From the NCBI RefSeq assembly GCF_009765985.1, contig NZ_LMUM01000034.1, positions 345,508-409,507 on the forward strand: 64,000 nt of DNA, written 5' to 3'. The stretch's first letter is position 1. Every line of letters begins with the position of its first letter. Of this stretch, positions 47,493 to 59,305 are shown piece after piece. Made by a program: the position numbers and the translations under genes. Under the pieces are notes generated by a model that did not search any database, was not told the origin of the DNA, and saw nothing but the letters and a program-made list of their open reading frames with translations. The DNA comes from Acidobacterium sp. S8 (lineage in GTDB: Bacteria; Acidobacteriota; Terriglobia; Terriglobales; Acidobacteriaceae).

Positions 47493-48036
47493 CTGGAGCC
47501 GAATCGCGCGCCGCATTCGCGTGCCGATGGGATTTGTTTTTGCCGGTGTGTATTTATGGCTGGCTCGACCCACGCTCATCTCCATGGCGTGGAGCCTGCT
47601 GATGGTTGTGCCCGGGCTATGGCTGCGAGGCTACGCTGCTGGATACGTGAAGAAGAACGCCGAGCTGACGATGACCGGTCCCTATGCCTACACACGGAAT
47701 CCGCTCTATCTCGGCTCCATGCTCATCGCCTTCGGGTTTGCGGCAGCGTCGAAGAGCGTCATCATCGTCGTGCTGCTGGCGTTGCTCTTTGCGTTGATCT
47801 ACATTCCCGTCATCCGCTCGGAGGAAGCCTTTTTGCGCTCGAAATTTCCGGATTTTGATGCCTATGCCGCTAGTGTTCCGCGTTTGTTGCCGCGTTTACG
47901 CCCGGCCCGCGTGGCAGATAGCGAACCGGGGCGGTTTTCTTTTCCTTTGTACCGCAAACACCGCGAGTACAATGCTCTTATGGGTGCAACGGCCATCTAT
48001 GCTGTGCTTGCCCTCAGAATCTTTTTCAAGCACTAA
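47482..48036 (+). CDS. Isoprenylcysteine/phospholipid methyltransferase-like membrane protein
   Basis: 184-aa integral membrane protein of the ICMT/PEMT fold: several hydrophobic helices and the SAM-binding signature TGPYAYTRNPLYLGSMLIA (about 75-93), then RSEEAFLRSKFPDFDAYAASV. A bacterial member could methylate a lipid or small molecule; the lipopolysaccharide context suggests an envelope lipid, but no substrate can be assigned. ATG 47482 is preferred over an upstream in-frame start because GGAG precedes it by nine bases. Confidence 0.82.
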   Translation: MAADWSRIARRIRVPMGFVFAGVYLWLARPTLISMAWSLLMVVPGLWLRGYAAGYVKKNAELTMTGPYAYTRNPLYLGSMLIAFGFAAASKSVIIVVLLALLFALIYIPVIRSEEAFLRSKFPDFDAYAASVPRLLPRLRPARVADSEPGRFSFPLYRKHREYNALMGATAIYAVLALRIFFKH

Positions 48037-48054
48037 AAAGAGTGAGCACGGATA

Positions 48055-48825
48055 TTGACCTGGCTTCGTAGACTTCTTCCCATTGTTCTTTGCTTTTCGT
48101 TGCTGGCGGGTGCCCGTGCGCAAAATGCGCCGCCGTTGCCTGCTCCCCATCCCGGCTTGGGACTTCCGGCAAGACAATCGCTCACCTATACCGTCGATTG
48201 GCGTGTTTTTCCTGCAGGCACGGTAACGTTCCGGCAGGAAGCCGATGGCGATGTGCAGCGCATTACAGTCACGGGCGATTCCATTGGTGCGGTCAACCTC
48301 ATCTATCGCGTCAGTGACCGCTTTCAGTCATCGTTCAATCGGCGTACGGGCTGTTCGATTGGGTTCAGCAAGCAGCTGATCGAAGGCCGGCGCCAGGTGA
48401 ACAGCGATCTGAAATTCAACTATGCCCAGAGTAAGGCGATCCTCGATGAGAAGAATCTCGTCTCAGGAATCAGCAAGCATCAGGAGTCCTCGATTCCATC
48501 TTGCGTAACCGATCTTCTTTCCGCCATTTTTTACACGGCCACACAGCCACTACAGGCTGGACAGAGCTTTGTGGTTCCCGTTTTTGACGCGGGGAAAAAT
48601 ATTCCTGTCACCATGAAGGCGGAAGACAAGGAATCGATCAAGACGCCTTCAGGCACCTATCAAACCGTCCGCGTTCAGCCGCTGGCGGACGCTGGCGTAG
48701 TGAAAAATCGCGGAAATATCTGGATCTGGTACACAGACGACGAGCGCCACATTCCGGTGCAAATGCGTGCGCGTCTCTTCTGGGGAACCATTACCTTCCA
48801 GCTCACCAATATCGATCAGAAGTAA
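48055..48825 (+). CDS. DUF3108 exported protein
   Basis: 256 aa with a signal peptide (LLPIVLCFSLLAGARAQ). The DUF3108 beta-rich domain covers most of the mature chain: LTYTVDWRVFPAGTVTFRQE, CVTDLLSAIFYTATQPLQAG, WIWYTDDERHIPVQMRARLFWGTITFQL. Members are periplasmic or outer-membrane associated and of unknown function. TTG start at 48055. Last gene of the waaA operon; its stop is 1 bp from the end of the convergent 105-aa gene. Confidence 0.85.
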   Translation: MTWLRRLLPIVLCFSLLAGARAQNAPPLPAPHPGLGLPARQSLTYTVDWRVFPAGTVTFRQEADGDVQRITVTGDSIGAVNLIYRVSDRFQSSFNRRTGCSIGFSKQLIEGRRQVNSDLKFNYAQSKAILDEKNLVSGISKHQESSIPSCVTDLLSAIFYTATQPLQAGQSFVVPVFDAGKNIPVTMKAEDKESIKTPSGTYQTVRVQPLADAGVVKNRGNIWIWYTDDERHIPVQMRARLFWGTITFQLTNIDQK

Positions 48826-48826
48826 G

Positions 48827-49144
48827 TTATTGGATTCGGTAGCGCTCGCGCATCAGCCGCTGCAGGCGCGGCTTGTAGATCAGGTTGTAGGCCAGCTCCT
48901 TATCCGGAAACATGGCGAGTGCGGCGCGTCGACTGTCAGCCACCATCTCGGCGGCCTCATCTACTGTCAGGGTTGTATCCTGGCTGATGACTGACATCAC
49001 CATGTTCATCATGATCTGCAGACGGCGTATTTTCCGCTGCTCTTCGCGTAGCTCTTCCGGGGTCTGCTGTGGGGTTTCGCTTGTAGAAGAATTGTGCTGG
49101 TTATGTAGCAGGTCGCGGTCAGCATTCACTTCGCCTGGGCCCAT
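48827..49144 (-). CDS. Small protein of unknown function
   Basis: 105 aa. Polar N terminus (NQHNSSTSETPQQTPEEL) followed by a helical core, REEQRKIRRLQIMMNMVMSV, then VDEAAEMVADSRRAALAMFP and a basic C terminus (RLQRLMRERYRIQ). No family recognised. The ATG at 49144 has a perfect GGAGG seven bases upstream, so the longer frame to 49267, which overlaps comEC, is rejected. Downstream of comEC on the same strand. Confidence 0.78.
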   Translation of the reverse strand: MGPGEVNADRDLLHNQHNSSTSETPQQTPEELREEQRKIRRLQIMMNMVMSVISQDTTLTVDEAAEMVADSRRAALAMFPDKELAYNLIYKPRLQRLMRERYRIQ

Positions 49145-49242
49145 TGCTTGTCCTCCATTGGCGGGCTTGCTTGCACGCATCGTACAACGCTGGAGATGCG
49201 CAGCAAACGGAAAAGATGTCGGACGTGCCTGAATTGGCACTC

Positions 49243-51903
49243 TTATCGTGCAGGTGCCGGATCCCACGCAGCAGCGGTCACGTTTCTTCCATCGAGATAA
49301 AACGTAGATGCGCCGAGCAGATCGGTGCGCCAGGTGCGAACATGCGCGTCCTCCAGCTTGTTCAGCGTTTCCATCTTTGGGTGGCCGTAGTAGTTGTGTC
49401 GTCCCACAGAAATCGCCGCGTATTCGGGAGCGACCGCATACAGAAATTCAGGTGTGGTAGACGTCTTGCTGCCGTGATGTCCGATTTTCAGCAGGTCAGA
49501 GTGCAGGCCGCCAAGCGCCAGCATGCGCCTCTCGCTGGGGGCTTCCGCATCGCCCTCGAGCAGCGCGGACGTATGGCTGTAGCTCACGCGCAGCACAAGT
49601 GAGTCATCATTTGCAGGCGCGCCCTTGGGTATGTAGTCGGCTGATGGAGAGAGCACGCGAATATCAGCGCTGCCAAAGCGAAAGGCATCCCCTGCAACAT
49701 GTTGTTGCGTTTTGATGCCGAGTGTCTTTGTCTCGCGCAACAGTCGATCGTAGGCTGGGGAATCGGGATTGCGGCCGATCCATAGCTCGCGTGGGCGAAA
49801 ATTTGCGAGCACCGCAGGCATACCGCCGATATGGTCTGCATGCGCATGCGTAATGGCGACGGCGTCAAGCCTGCGAATACCGCGCGTCCATAAAAGCTGC
49901 GACACTACATCTTCGCCGATATCAAATTTCGATTCAGGAGAAGCCCCGGCTAGTCCGCCTGCATCGACCAGCAGTGTTTTGCCGTCAGGAGTAACGACAA
50001 GCAGAGCGTCGCCCTGCCCGACATCGATGGTTGTAACTTCGAGCGCACCCGGGCGATAGTGGATGCGGTGCGGCAACATGCCTACGATAGCCGCTCCGGC
50101 CAACGATGCCAGCGCAATGGAGATGGCGAATCTGCGCTGACGGATGATCCATATCGCCAGGGCAATTCCAGCCATCCAGACCGAAACCGCTATTGCCGAT
50201 GGCGTCGCGATGCGCAGATCACCTGTCATCGAATCCGAAAATAGATGGATGGTCCACAGCACCAGGTGCAGGAGTGCCGCAGTAACAGCAGCCGGTACGA
50301 AGGCAGCGACGGGCACGAGCAATACGGCCACCAACGTGAGGATAGCGGACGGAAGCAGAATTCCCAATAGCGGGACCACGAGCAAATTGACCGGAAGCGC
50401 AACGGCAGTAATGCGATGAAAGTAGAGCGCCATTGGCAATGATATGACCAGCTCGACGACGACAGAAACCAGCAGAAGCTCAGTGGCACGCAGTATCAGA
50501 CGAACCAGGAACGGGACGCTGTTTGCCGCATGTCGGCCGAGGAGAAAACGCGCATGCTCGACGACAAGGCGTAGACTCACCCGAAACTGTGCGACGCGGG
50601 GCGGCAATTTCGGATCGACGGAGAGCATCCACAGATCGCGTAACGCCGCGAGATAAGGCGCAAATGTTTTTTCCGCGATTGGTGCTGCAATGCCAGCTAT
50701 GGCCAGCACTGAGAGCAGCGTCATCTGAAAGCCGGCTTCAAATAGAAATCGCGGATTTACAGCAAGCAGGCCGAGAGCCGCGAATCCGATCGCGTTCAGG
50801 GAGCTGCGATCGCGCCATAAAAGTCTTCCGATCAGAAAAAGTGTGATCATCCAGAACGAGCGCTGTACCGGATGACCGAACCCGGTAAAGAGCGCGTAGC
50901 CGAGAGAAAGAAGAATAGTAGCGAGTGTCGCTGTCACGCGTGGAAGTCGAAATGTTTTTGCAAGAAAGAAGATAATTCCGGCAAAGATCGCAAGGTGCAT
51001 TCCCGAAACAACCAGCAGATGAAACGAGCCGGTGCGCTCAAAGCCGGTGCGTATGCCGCGCGACAGATAGCTGCGGTCTCCGGTCAGCATGGCCGTCAGC
51101 ATGGTTGCGTCTTCGCGATCTAGCCGAAGGAAAGACGGAAGCTTCGTCGATTGCCGCTCGGCGAATGCGATTAACCGTAAGCTGGCCTCTTGCTGTATCG
51201 AATGAAGTCTGCAAGTGAGAGACGCATGCGATGCGGCGGAGATAACTTTGAAGGCGGATAGTTTGACACTGCCCAGTGCTCCTATGCCTTCATCGAGCAT
51301 ATAAGCGCGCTCATTCCACACTCCCTGGTCGAGATATCGATCAGGCTGCCGCATCGTGACATTCGCCTGTATCCGATCGCCGCATGCGATCTTTGGAAAA
51401 GCCACTTCAACTTGCGCATAGATGCCGAGTGAAATCCCGCCGGCAACAGGGCGCATATCGGCCGACGCGATCCTCACCTGCAGCTGCATACTTTGTTCTT
51501 CGTGCACTTTATCCGAGAAGGGGAGCGAAGATTCGATGCGCCGCAGAGGTCCGGTTCTGATGACTCTGGCCTCGACCATGTGGGGCGTTCCATCTGCAAG
51601 TTGAGTCAGCTGCGCTTGAGGAGCGGGCCACGGTGTTGCTTCCGCGCAGAAGGATCCCAGCAACAGGAAGAGAATTGCAAGTGGCAACAGCGAGAGCCGC
51701 TGCGCTGTGTGTACTGCCACTAGAGAAAGTACAGCGCAGAGTGAAATTCCGATGAGCAGGAGATCTGGCGAGAACCAGAAAAAGTGAACTCCAACTATGC
51801 CAGTCGCAAAGCAGAGAGCCGCAAAGAGCAGCGGCAGAAAGTGGAAACGAAGCGGCGCGGTAACCGGAGAAAACGGGACGGGTTGGGTCGCAGCCTGCGG
51901 CAT
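49243..51903 (-). CDS. comEC: ComEC/Rec2 DNA internalisation protein
   Basis: Inner-membrane channel for uptake of single-stranded DNA in natural transformation. 886 aa. N-terminal hydrophobic and DUF4131 region (about 25-210), the Competence domain with many helices (about 255-560; SGMHLAIFAGIIFFLAK, FGHPVQRSFWMI), and a C-terminal metallo-beta-lactamase-like domain: TTIDVGQGDALLVVTPDG, THAHADHIGGM, KIGHHGSKTSTTPE. Complete length. The rest of the uptake machinery is not in the window. Confidence 0.94.
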   Translation of the reverse strand: MPQAATQPVPFSPVTAPLRFHFLPLLFAALCFATGIVGVHFFWFSPDLLLIGISLCAVLSLVAVHTAQRLSLLPLAILFLLLGSFCAEATPWPAPQAQLTQLADGTPHMVEARVIRTGPLRRIESSLPFSDKVHEEQSMQLQVRIASADMRPVAGGISLGIYAQVEVAFPKIACGDRIQANVTMRQPDRYLDQGVWNERAYMLDEGIGALGSVKLSAFKVISAASHASLTCRLHSIQQEASLRLIAFAERQSTKLPSFLRLDREDATMLTAMLTGDRSYLSRGIRTGFERTGSFHLLVVSGMHLAIFAGIIFFLAKTFRLPRVTATLATILLSLGYALFTGFGHPVQRSFWMITLFLIGRLLWRDRSSLNAIGFAALGLLAVNPRFLFEAGFQMTLLSVLAIAGIAAPIAEKTFAPYLAALRDLWMLSVDPKLPPRVAQFRVSLRLVVEHARFLLGRHAANSVPFLVRLILRATELLLVSVVVELVISLPMALYFHRITAVALPVNLLVVPLLGILLPSAILTLVAVLLVPVAAFVPAAVTAALLHLVLWTIHLFSDSMTGDLRIATPSAIAVSVWMAGIALAIWIIRQRRFAISIALASLAGAAIVGMLPHRIHYRPGALEVTTIDVGQGDALLVVTPDGKTLLVDAGGLAGASPESKFDIGEDVVSQLLWTRGIRRLDAVAITHAHADHIGGMPAVLANFRPRELWIGRNPDSPAYDRLLRETKTLGIKTQQHVAGDAFRFGSADIRVLSPSADYIPKGAPANDDSLVLRVSYSHTSALLEGDAEAPSERRMLALGGLHSDLLKIGHHGSKTSTTPEFLYAVAPEYAAISVGRHNYYGHPKMETLNKLEDAHVRTWRTDLLGASTFYLDGRNVTAAAWDPAPAR

Positions 51904-51922
51904 AAGACTACCGCCTCAGCAC

Positions 51923-53182
51923 TCAATCGATGGACAACATCGTGACGCTTTCCAAGTGAAAGGTCTGCGGGAAAAGGTCCACCATATGCATGCTTGCGAG
52001 GCGATAGCCGGATTCTACCAACGCGTGCAGGTCGCGCGAGAGCGTCGCCGGGTCACAGGAGACGTAAACCATGGTCCGTGGCCTTACTTTGGTAAGCAGC
52101 GCTGTGATATCGGCGCCAAGTCCGCTTCGCGGCGGATCGACGACGACCAGGTCCGGTGTAGTGTCGTGTTTATGTCGCAGAAAATCGAGAGTGCTACTTC
52201 GGATAGCTTGACTGTCTGGTAGATTCTTGCCCATGTCGTTGGATGACGATGGCGCAGCTTCCACTGCGATTAGTTTCTCGAATTTCTCACGCAGCGGCAG
52301 CGAGAACAATCCAACGCCCGCGTACAAATCCCATGCCAGTCTGCCTGAGTGATCTGCGGTAACAAGCTGGATCAGACGATCAACCAAAAAACGATTCACC
52401 TGGAAAAATGAGCCGATGCTTACCTCGTAAGAATGTTCGCCGGCACGATAAGTGAGCGCCTGAGCTTGCCAGGCGAACAGCTTATTCTCAGTCTGGTTTT
52501 TCTCTGTGACAAACACCGCAGCGCCTGAAATGACCGGCAAGTCTCGCTGTAACATTTCACAGAACTGGCGGAGCTTCTCAGAGAGCTCTCGATCTCGCTT
52601 GCGCGTCCATAACGAGACAAGCAGTTCGCTTTGCTCTTCATTTGTGAAGAATTCGATCTCCTCGAACTCTGAAATGTAAGCCGCGCCGATGCGCGTCACG
52701 ATAGCAATCGCCTGCTCGACGATGGGAGCAGAGATGGGGCAATGCGTGATGGGGAGATTTACATGCGAGGCTCGGCGTTTATAGCAAAGTGCGAAGGGCT
52801 GTCGTTGAATATGCAGACGTGCGCGGTTGCGATATCCAAACGGTGCAGCATGTATAGGAATGATTTCAGGCAGATGGGACAACTTCGCGCGCTCAAGCGT
52901 TTCGCGCAGAATGCCAAGCTTGATTTCAATCTGAGCAGAATAGTCGGCGTGTTGGTATTGACATCCGCCGCAAGCGCCGAAGTATTCGCATGGTGCAGTG
53001 GCCCGGTTCTGCGTAGGCTCCAGCACTGCGTCCAGCTCGGCGTTGGCGAAGCTGCGCTTGTCCTCGGTGATGTGCGCTTCTACTAATTCGCCCGGCAACG
53101 TAAAAGGAACAAAGATAGCTTTGCCTTCTGCGCGCGCTAATCCAGCGCCGCCATAGATGCACTTTTCAATCTGCAGCTTCAT
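51923..53182 (-). CDS. rlmD: 23S rRNA (uracil-C5)-methyltransferase, RlmD/TrmA family
   Basis: SAM-dependent RNA m5U methyltransferase, 419 aa. Short TRAM-like N terminus (IEKCIYGGAGLARAEGK), [4Fe-4S] ligands Cys65, Cys71, Cys74 and Cys148 (CEYFGACGGCQ, ITHCPI), GSFFQVN, SAM motif DLYAGVGLFSLPL, VDPPRSGLG, and nucleophile motif YVSCDPATLSRD. The Fe-S ligands point to RlmD/RlmCD rather than TrmA; the exact target uridine is not readable. Overlaps the upstream 235-aa gene by 4 bp. Confidence 0.88.
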   Translation of the reverse strand: MKLQIEKCIYGGAGLARAEGKAIFVPFTLPGELVEAHITEDKRSFANAELDAVLEPTQNRATAPCEYFGACGGCQYQHADYSAQIEIKLGILRETLERAKLSHLPEIIPIHAAPFGYRNRARLHIQRQPFALCYKRRASHVNLPITHCPISAPIVEQAIAIVTRIGAAYISEFEEIEFFTNEEQSELLVSLWTRKRDRELSEKLRQFCEMLQRDLPVISGAAVFVTEKNQTENKLFAWQAQALTYRAGEHSYEVSIGSFFQVNRFLVDRLIQLVTADHSGRLAWDLYAGVGLFSLPLREKFEKLIAVEAAPSSSNDMGKNLPDSQAIRSSTLDFLRHKHDTTPDLVVVDPPRSGLGADITALLTKVRPRTMVYVSCDPATLSRDLHALVESGYRLASMHMVDLFPQTFHLESVTMLSID

Positions 53183-53886
53183 GACTGGCTCATATAGAAG
53201 AGGCTCATGCGTGGCAGCCGATATTTTTCCAGCAGGCGCTTATGCAGGAACTGCTGCTCGATCTGGCGAATTTGCACCACCTGCATGCGCCTGCGGTATG
53301 GAGCCAGCTCGCGCGACGCCTGCTCTCGTACCGCAGCAAGATCGGCCTCTGGAGTGGTGGTCAGAAGCGTAGCAAAGAGCTTTTCTTCGAGCACGGTGAG
53401 AGTGCGTTCCAACTCTTCGACATCTGGCTGTTCGGTACGGGCCCCGATCGCCAGCCCTCGCAATCGCTGACTCATCTCTTCCGCCGTCTCCCGCGCGACG
53501 CCAATCAAAGAGGCGGCTTGGAGTTCAGCCGCGCAAGATTCAAGATGTGCGGCGATGCGTTCCGCTTCAAATCCCGGAGCAGGTGTCTCAGAATCACGAG
53601 CAGGCGCAGCGCCGACAGAAGCTTCTTTCATCTCTTCAACTGCCGTCATAACCTCCTGCGTGCAGTATGCGAGACCATTTACACGACGCACCCGCGCATG
53701 CGCTCTTCGCGCCTCATGCTTTTCAAAGGCAGCGTCGATGCCGCGCAGTACAGCCTCGAGGGGAACGCCTGCTTCGCGCCATATTTCTATGAGCGCCCAG
53801 TCGAGTGTTGAGAGCAGCAGCAGCGATCCACGTCGCCGCTGGAAGTGTTCTTCGATTTCAGTAAAGTAATTGAAATAATTTTCCAC
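53179..53886 (-). CDS. Conserved-looking protein of unknown function, mostly helical
   Basis: 235 aa. Starts MENYFNYFTEIEEHFQRRRG; LLLLSTLDWALIEIWREAGV and VLRGIDAAFEKHEARRAHAR suggest an N-terminal helical domain, then an acidic coiled-coil-like middle (VEELERTLTVLEEKLFA) and a basic C terminus. No family recognised. Translationally coupled to rlmD (ATGA overlap) and 15 bp after coaX. Confidence 0.75.
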   Translation of the reverse strand: MENYFNYFTEIEEHFQRRRGSLLLLSTLDWALIEIWREAGVPLEAVLRGIDAAFEKHEARRAHARVRRVNGLAYCTQEVMTAVEEMKEASVGAAPARDSETPAPGFEAERIAAHLESCAAELQAASLIGVARETAEEMSQRLRGLAIGARTEQPDVEELERTLTVLEEKLFATLLTTTPEADLAAVREQASRELAPYRRRMQVVQIRQIEQQFLHKRLLEKYRLPRMSLFYMSQS

Positions 53887-53901
53887 GGTTACGTCAGGTT
53901 G

Positions 53902-54717
53902 TCACGAACGCGGCGATTGCGTAGCGGTCTTTGCCGTGTGATTGCGCTCGTAGATAATTCGCAGTCCGTCGAGAGTGAGCATGTCATCCACGGCAGAAAT
54001 ATATTTCGATTCGCCCGCGATGAGATGCGCGAGTCCGCCAGTAGCCACGCATTTCGTCTCTGAGCCCAGCTTGGCAATCATGCGTTCGAGAATACTGTCG
54101 ACGAGACCGATGTGCCCATAGAAGAGGCCAATCTGCAGATTATCAACAGTGTTGGTGCCAATGATCTTTGCCGGACGCTTGATCTCAACTCGCGGCAATC
54201 GCGCTGCGCGGGCAAACAATGCTTCAGCAGAGATATTCAGCCCCGGAGCAATGGCGCCACCAAGGAACTCACCCTTGCTCGATATCACATCGAAATTTGT
54301 CGCCGTGCCGAAATCCACAACGATGCTGGGGCCGCCATATTTCTGAAACGCGCCCACGCAATTGGCAACGCGATCCGCCCCCACTTCGCTGGGGTTGTCG
54401 GTAAGAATCGGCAGCCCGGTCTTCACGCCGGGTTCGATAAACAGCGGCTTGTGGTTGAAATAGCGCTCGCAAAATTGACGCAGAATCCAGTCAATCGGAG
54501 GCACGACAGAGGCGATGACGATGCCGGTGACAGCCTTGCTCTCCACGCCTTTGCTCTGCAGCAGACTTTGCACGAGTATGCCGTATTCGTCTGCGGTTTG
54601 CGTATGCCGCGTGCTGATGCGCCATGTTGCCTGCAGGTCGCCGATGCGACCTCCTTCCATCATGGGATAGAGCGCGATGATTGTATTGGTGTTGTTAACG
54701 TTGAGTACAAGCAGCAT
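53902..54717 (-). CDS. coaX: Type III pantothenate kinase with atypical first motif
   Basis: Phosphorylates pantothenate, the first step of coenzyme A synthesis. 271 aa. ASKHA fold: SVVPPIDWILRQF, GADRVANCVGAF with the catalytic Asp, IVVDFGTATNFDVI, GGAIAPGLNISAEALFARAARLP, and CVATGGLAHLI. Odd: motif 1 reads LVLNVNNTNTI (Asn6, Asn8) where the family has Asp-x-Gly-Asn-Thr; that Asp normally positions Mg-ATP. All other motifs are intact, so the protein is probably functional or recently altered. Starts 1 bp before birA ends. Confidence 0.88.
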   Translation of the reverse strand: MLLVLNVNNTNTIIALYPMMEGGRIGDLQATWRISTRHTQTADEYGILVQSLLQSKGVESKAVTGIVIASVVPPIDWILRQFCERYFNHKPLFIEPGVKTGLPILTDNPSEVGADRVANCVGAFQKYGGPSIVVDFGTATNFDVISSKGEFLGGAIAPGLNISAEALFARAARLPRVEIKRPAKIIGTNTVDNLQIGLFYGHIGLVDSILERMIAKLGSETKCVATGGLAHLIAGESKYISAVDDMLTLDGLRIIYERNHTAKTATQSPRS

Positions 54718-55536
54718 TTATTTTCCAGAAGTATCTTTGAATTCGCGCACGCCGCCGGAGAAGACCGTACGCAATCCCTGCGCTGTGCGCACCTGTAAGA
54801 AGCCGCGAGCATCCAGGCCCTCGGTCAATCCATCGAAGCCGTCCATCTCTTCCACGTGCACCTGCTTGCCGCGCACCCAGCTCGATGCCTTTTCCACGCG
54901 CTCCAGGACAGATTGCCTGGAGGCAGCGGCGTTCGCCGGATCAGAGAGCGCAACCACCTCGCGATGAAGTGATTGTAGCAGGGTAAGCAGCAGCTCCTGC
55001 CGTGGCCACGTGCGTCCTGTTTCGACATGCAGAGACGTGGCGATATTGCGCAACTCAGGCGGAAACTGCTGCTGGTGCACATTGATTCCGATGCCGATCA
55101 CAAGATGGCGGACGCGTGTGACCTCAGCGTTGAGTTCCGTAAGAATGCCGCAGAATTTTCGCGGACCGAAGAGCAGATCATTAGGCCAGCGCAGATCGCA
55201 TGACAGAGTCGTTGTCTGCATGACGGCATTGCGCACGGCCAGCCCCGTAGCGAGGGAGAGCCACAGCACGTCCGCCGGAGCCATGCGCGGACGCAGCAGC
55301 ACGCTGACGTAAAGACCAGAGCCTGGAGGCGACGACCACGCATGTGCCCCGCGTCCACGTCCGGCTGTTTGCTCATCGGCGAAATACACTGAGCCATGCT
55401 GCGCGCCTGCTTCTGCCTGCTGCATGGCATGCGTATTGGTGGAATGAATCGACGGGAAAAACTGCAGCTTGCCTGCAAACGGTGTGCCACTCAACGCTCC
55501 GTCGAGCGCAGGTATGTCGAAGGCATCCTCAATCAT
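54718..55536 (-). CDS. birA: Biotin--[acetyl-CoA-carboxylase] ligase, without DNA-binding domain
   Basis: Attaches biotin to the carrier protein of acetyl-CoA carboxylase. 272 aa. Ligase core: FPSIHSTNTHAMQQAEAGA, the biotinyl-AMP loop AGRGRGAHAWSSPPGSGLY, LRWPNDLLFGPRKFCGIL with the catalytic Lys, GIGINVHQ, and a short C-terminal SH3-like domain. The N-terminal helix-turn-helix of repressor-type BirA is absent, so this is an enzyme only. Directly abuts coaX, as in many genomes. Confidence 0.93.
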   Translation of the reverse strand: MIEDAFDIPALDGALSGTPFAGKLQFFPSIHSTNTHAMQQAEAGAQHGSVYFADEQTAGRGRGAHAWSSPPGSGLYVSVLLRPRMAPADVLWLSLATGLAVRNAVMQTTTLSCDLRWPNDLLFGPRKFCGILTELNAEVTRVRHLVIGIGINVHQQQFPPELRNIATSLHVETGRTWPRQELLLTLLQSLHREVVALSDPANAAASRQSVLERVEKASSWVRGKQVHVEEMDGFDGLTEGLDARGFLQVRTAQGLRTVFSGGVREFKDTSGK

Positions 55537-55546
55537 CAAAGATCGC

Positions 55547-56431
55547 TCAATAAATCTCAGCCGTGATCTTCATGCTTAAATCTACAGCGACAGCGGAATG
55601 CGTCAGCGCTCCGACAGAGATGTAATCGACACCCGCAAGCGCGTATTTGCGAATGTTCTCAAGCAGAATCCCGCCGGAAGCCTCAATCGGAATCGTCAGT
55701 CCGCGACCGCGCACAATGCCGACGGCTTTCTTTACGTCTGCGGGCGTCATGTTGTCCACGAGCAGTGATTCAGCGCCATGATCAAGGGCCGTTTCCAGTT
55801 CCGCGAAGCTACGCACTTCGATGTCGATAGTCTGCCCCGGCTTACGCAGCTCGTGCGCGCGTTTCAGTACCTTCTCAATACCGCCGCCCAGCGAGATGTG
55901 ATTGTTCTTGATGAGAATGCCATCGGAGAGATCGAGGCGATGATTTTCGCCGCCACCGCAACGAACCGCGTACTTGTCGAGAATGCGAAGGCCGGGAATC
56001 GTCTTACGGGTGTCGAGAATGCGCGTGTTTGTACCTGCGATTGCGTCAACGTACTGCCGCGTCATGGTAGAGATACCGCTCATGCGCTGCATCAGATTGA
56101 GAATCACGCGCTCGCAGCCAAGAATGACGCGGGCATTGTGGCGAATCACGGCGATAGCCTGACCCGTTTTCACGCGCACGCCTTCAAAAATCTCCGGGTG
56201 ACTGATGACTTCGTAACGCCCACTGTCACGTTTATCGAGCTGCGCAAAAATTTCCAGAAAACGCGGAATGCAGCCGAGGCCGGAGATGGTGCAATCCTGC
56301 TTGGCGACAATAGTGGCCGAGGCGCGCAGGCCGGGCTCAATCGTGATCGCTGTTGTTATATCGCTGGTGGCTTTATCTTCCACCAGCGCCTGCTCCAGAA
56401 TTGCCTCAATCCGCCTGCTCTTCCAATCCAT
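55547..56431 (-). CDS. nadC: Nicotinate-nucleotide pyrophosphorylase (carboxylating)
   Basis: Converts quinolinate and PRPP to nicotinate mononucleotide in NAD synthesis. 294 aa. LVEDKATSDITTAITI near the N terminus, LMQRMSGISTMTRQYVDA, ILDTRKTIPGLRILDKYAVRCGG and LIKNNHI, then EVRSFAELETALDHGAE and EASGGILLENIRKYALAGVDYISVGALTHS. Complete. 13 bp after valS and 10 bp before birA. Confidence 0.96.
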   Translation of the reverse strand: MDWKSRRIEAILEQALVEDKATSDITTAITIEPGLRASATIVAKQDCTISGLGCIPRFLEIFAQLDKRDSGRYEVISHPEIFEGVRVKTGQAIAVIRHNARVILGCERVILNLMQRMSGISTMTRQYVDAIAGTNTRILDTRKTIPGLRILDKYAVRCGGGENHRLDLSDGILIKNNHISLGGGIEKVLKRAHELRKPGQTIDIEVRSFAELETALDHGAESLLVDNMTPADVKKAVGIVRGRGLTIPIEASGGILLENIRKYALAGVDYISVGALTHSAVAVDLSMKITAEIY

Positions 56432-56444
56432 GTATTCCTCGTTG

Positions 56445-59192
<2,748 letters not shown>

Positions 59193-59257
59193 TTTGAAGT
59201 GAACCTAACCTTTCACGATAAAGCATTTCGCCAATGGGTGCATGCGCCTCACAGTAG

Positions 59258-59283
59258 AAAGGCCGCCCGAAGAGGCGGCCTTT
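59258..59283 (-). terminator. Intrinsic terminator after the BamD-like gene
   Basis: Perfect inverted repeat AAAGGCCGCC (59258-59267), loop CGAAGA, GGCGGCCTTT (59274-59283): ten pairs, GC-rich inside with a T-run at the end. It starts 22 bp past the BamD-like stop on the minus strand and ahead of valS, so it should end that transcript. Confidence 0.85.
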
Positions 59284-59305
59284 GCTGGTTTCATCTGCGT
59301 TCGTT

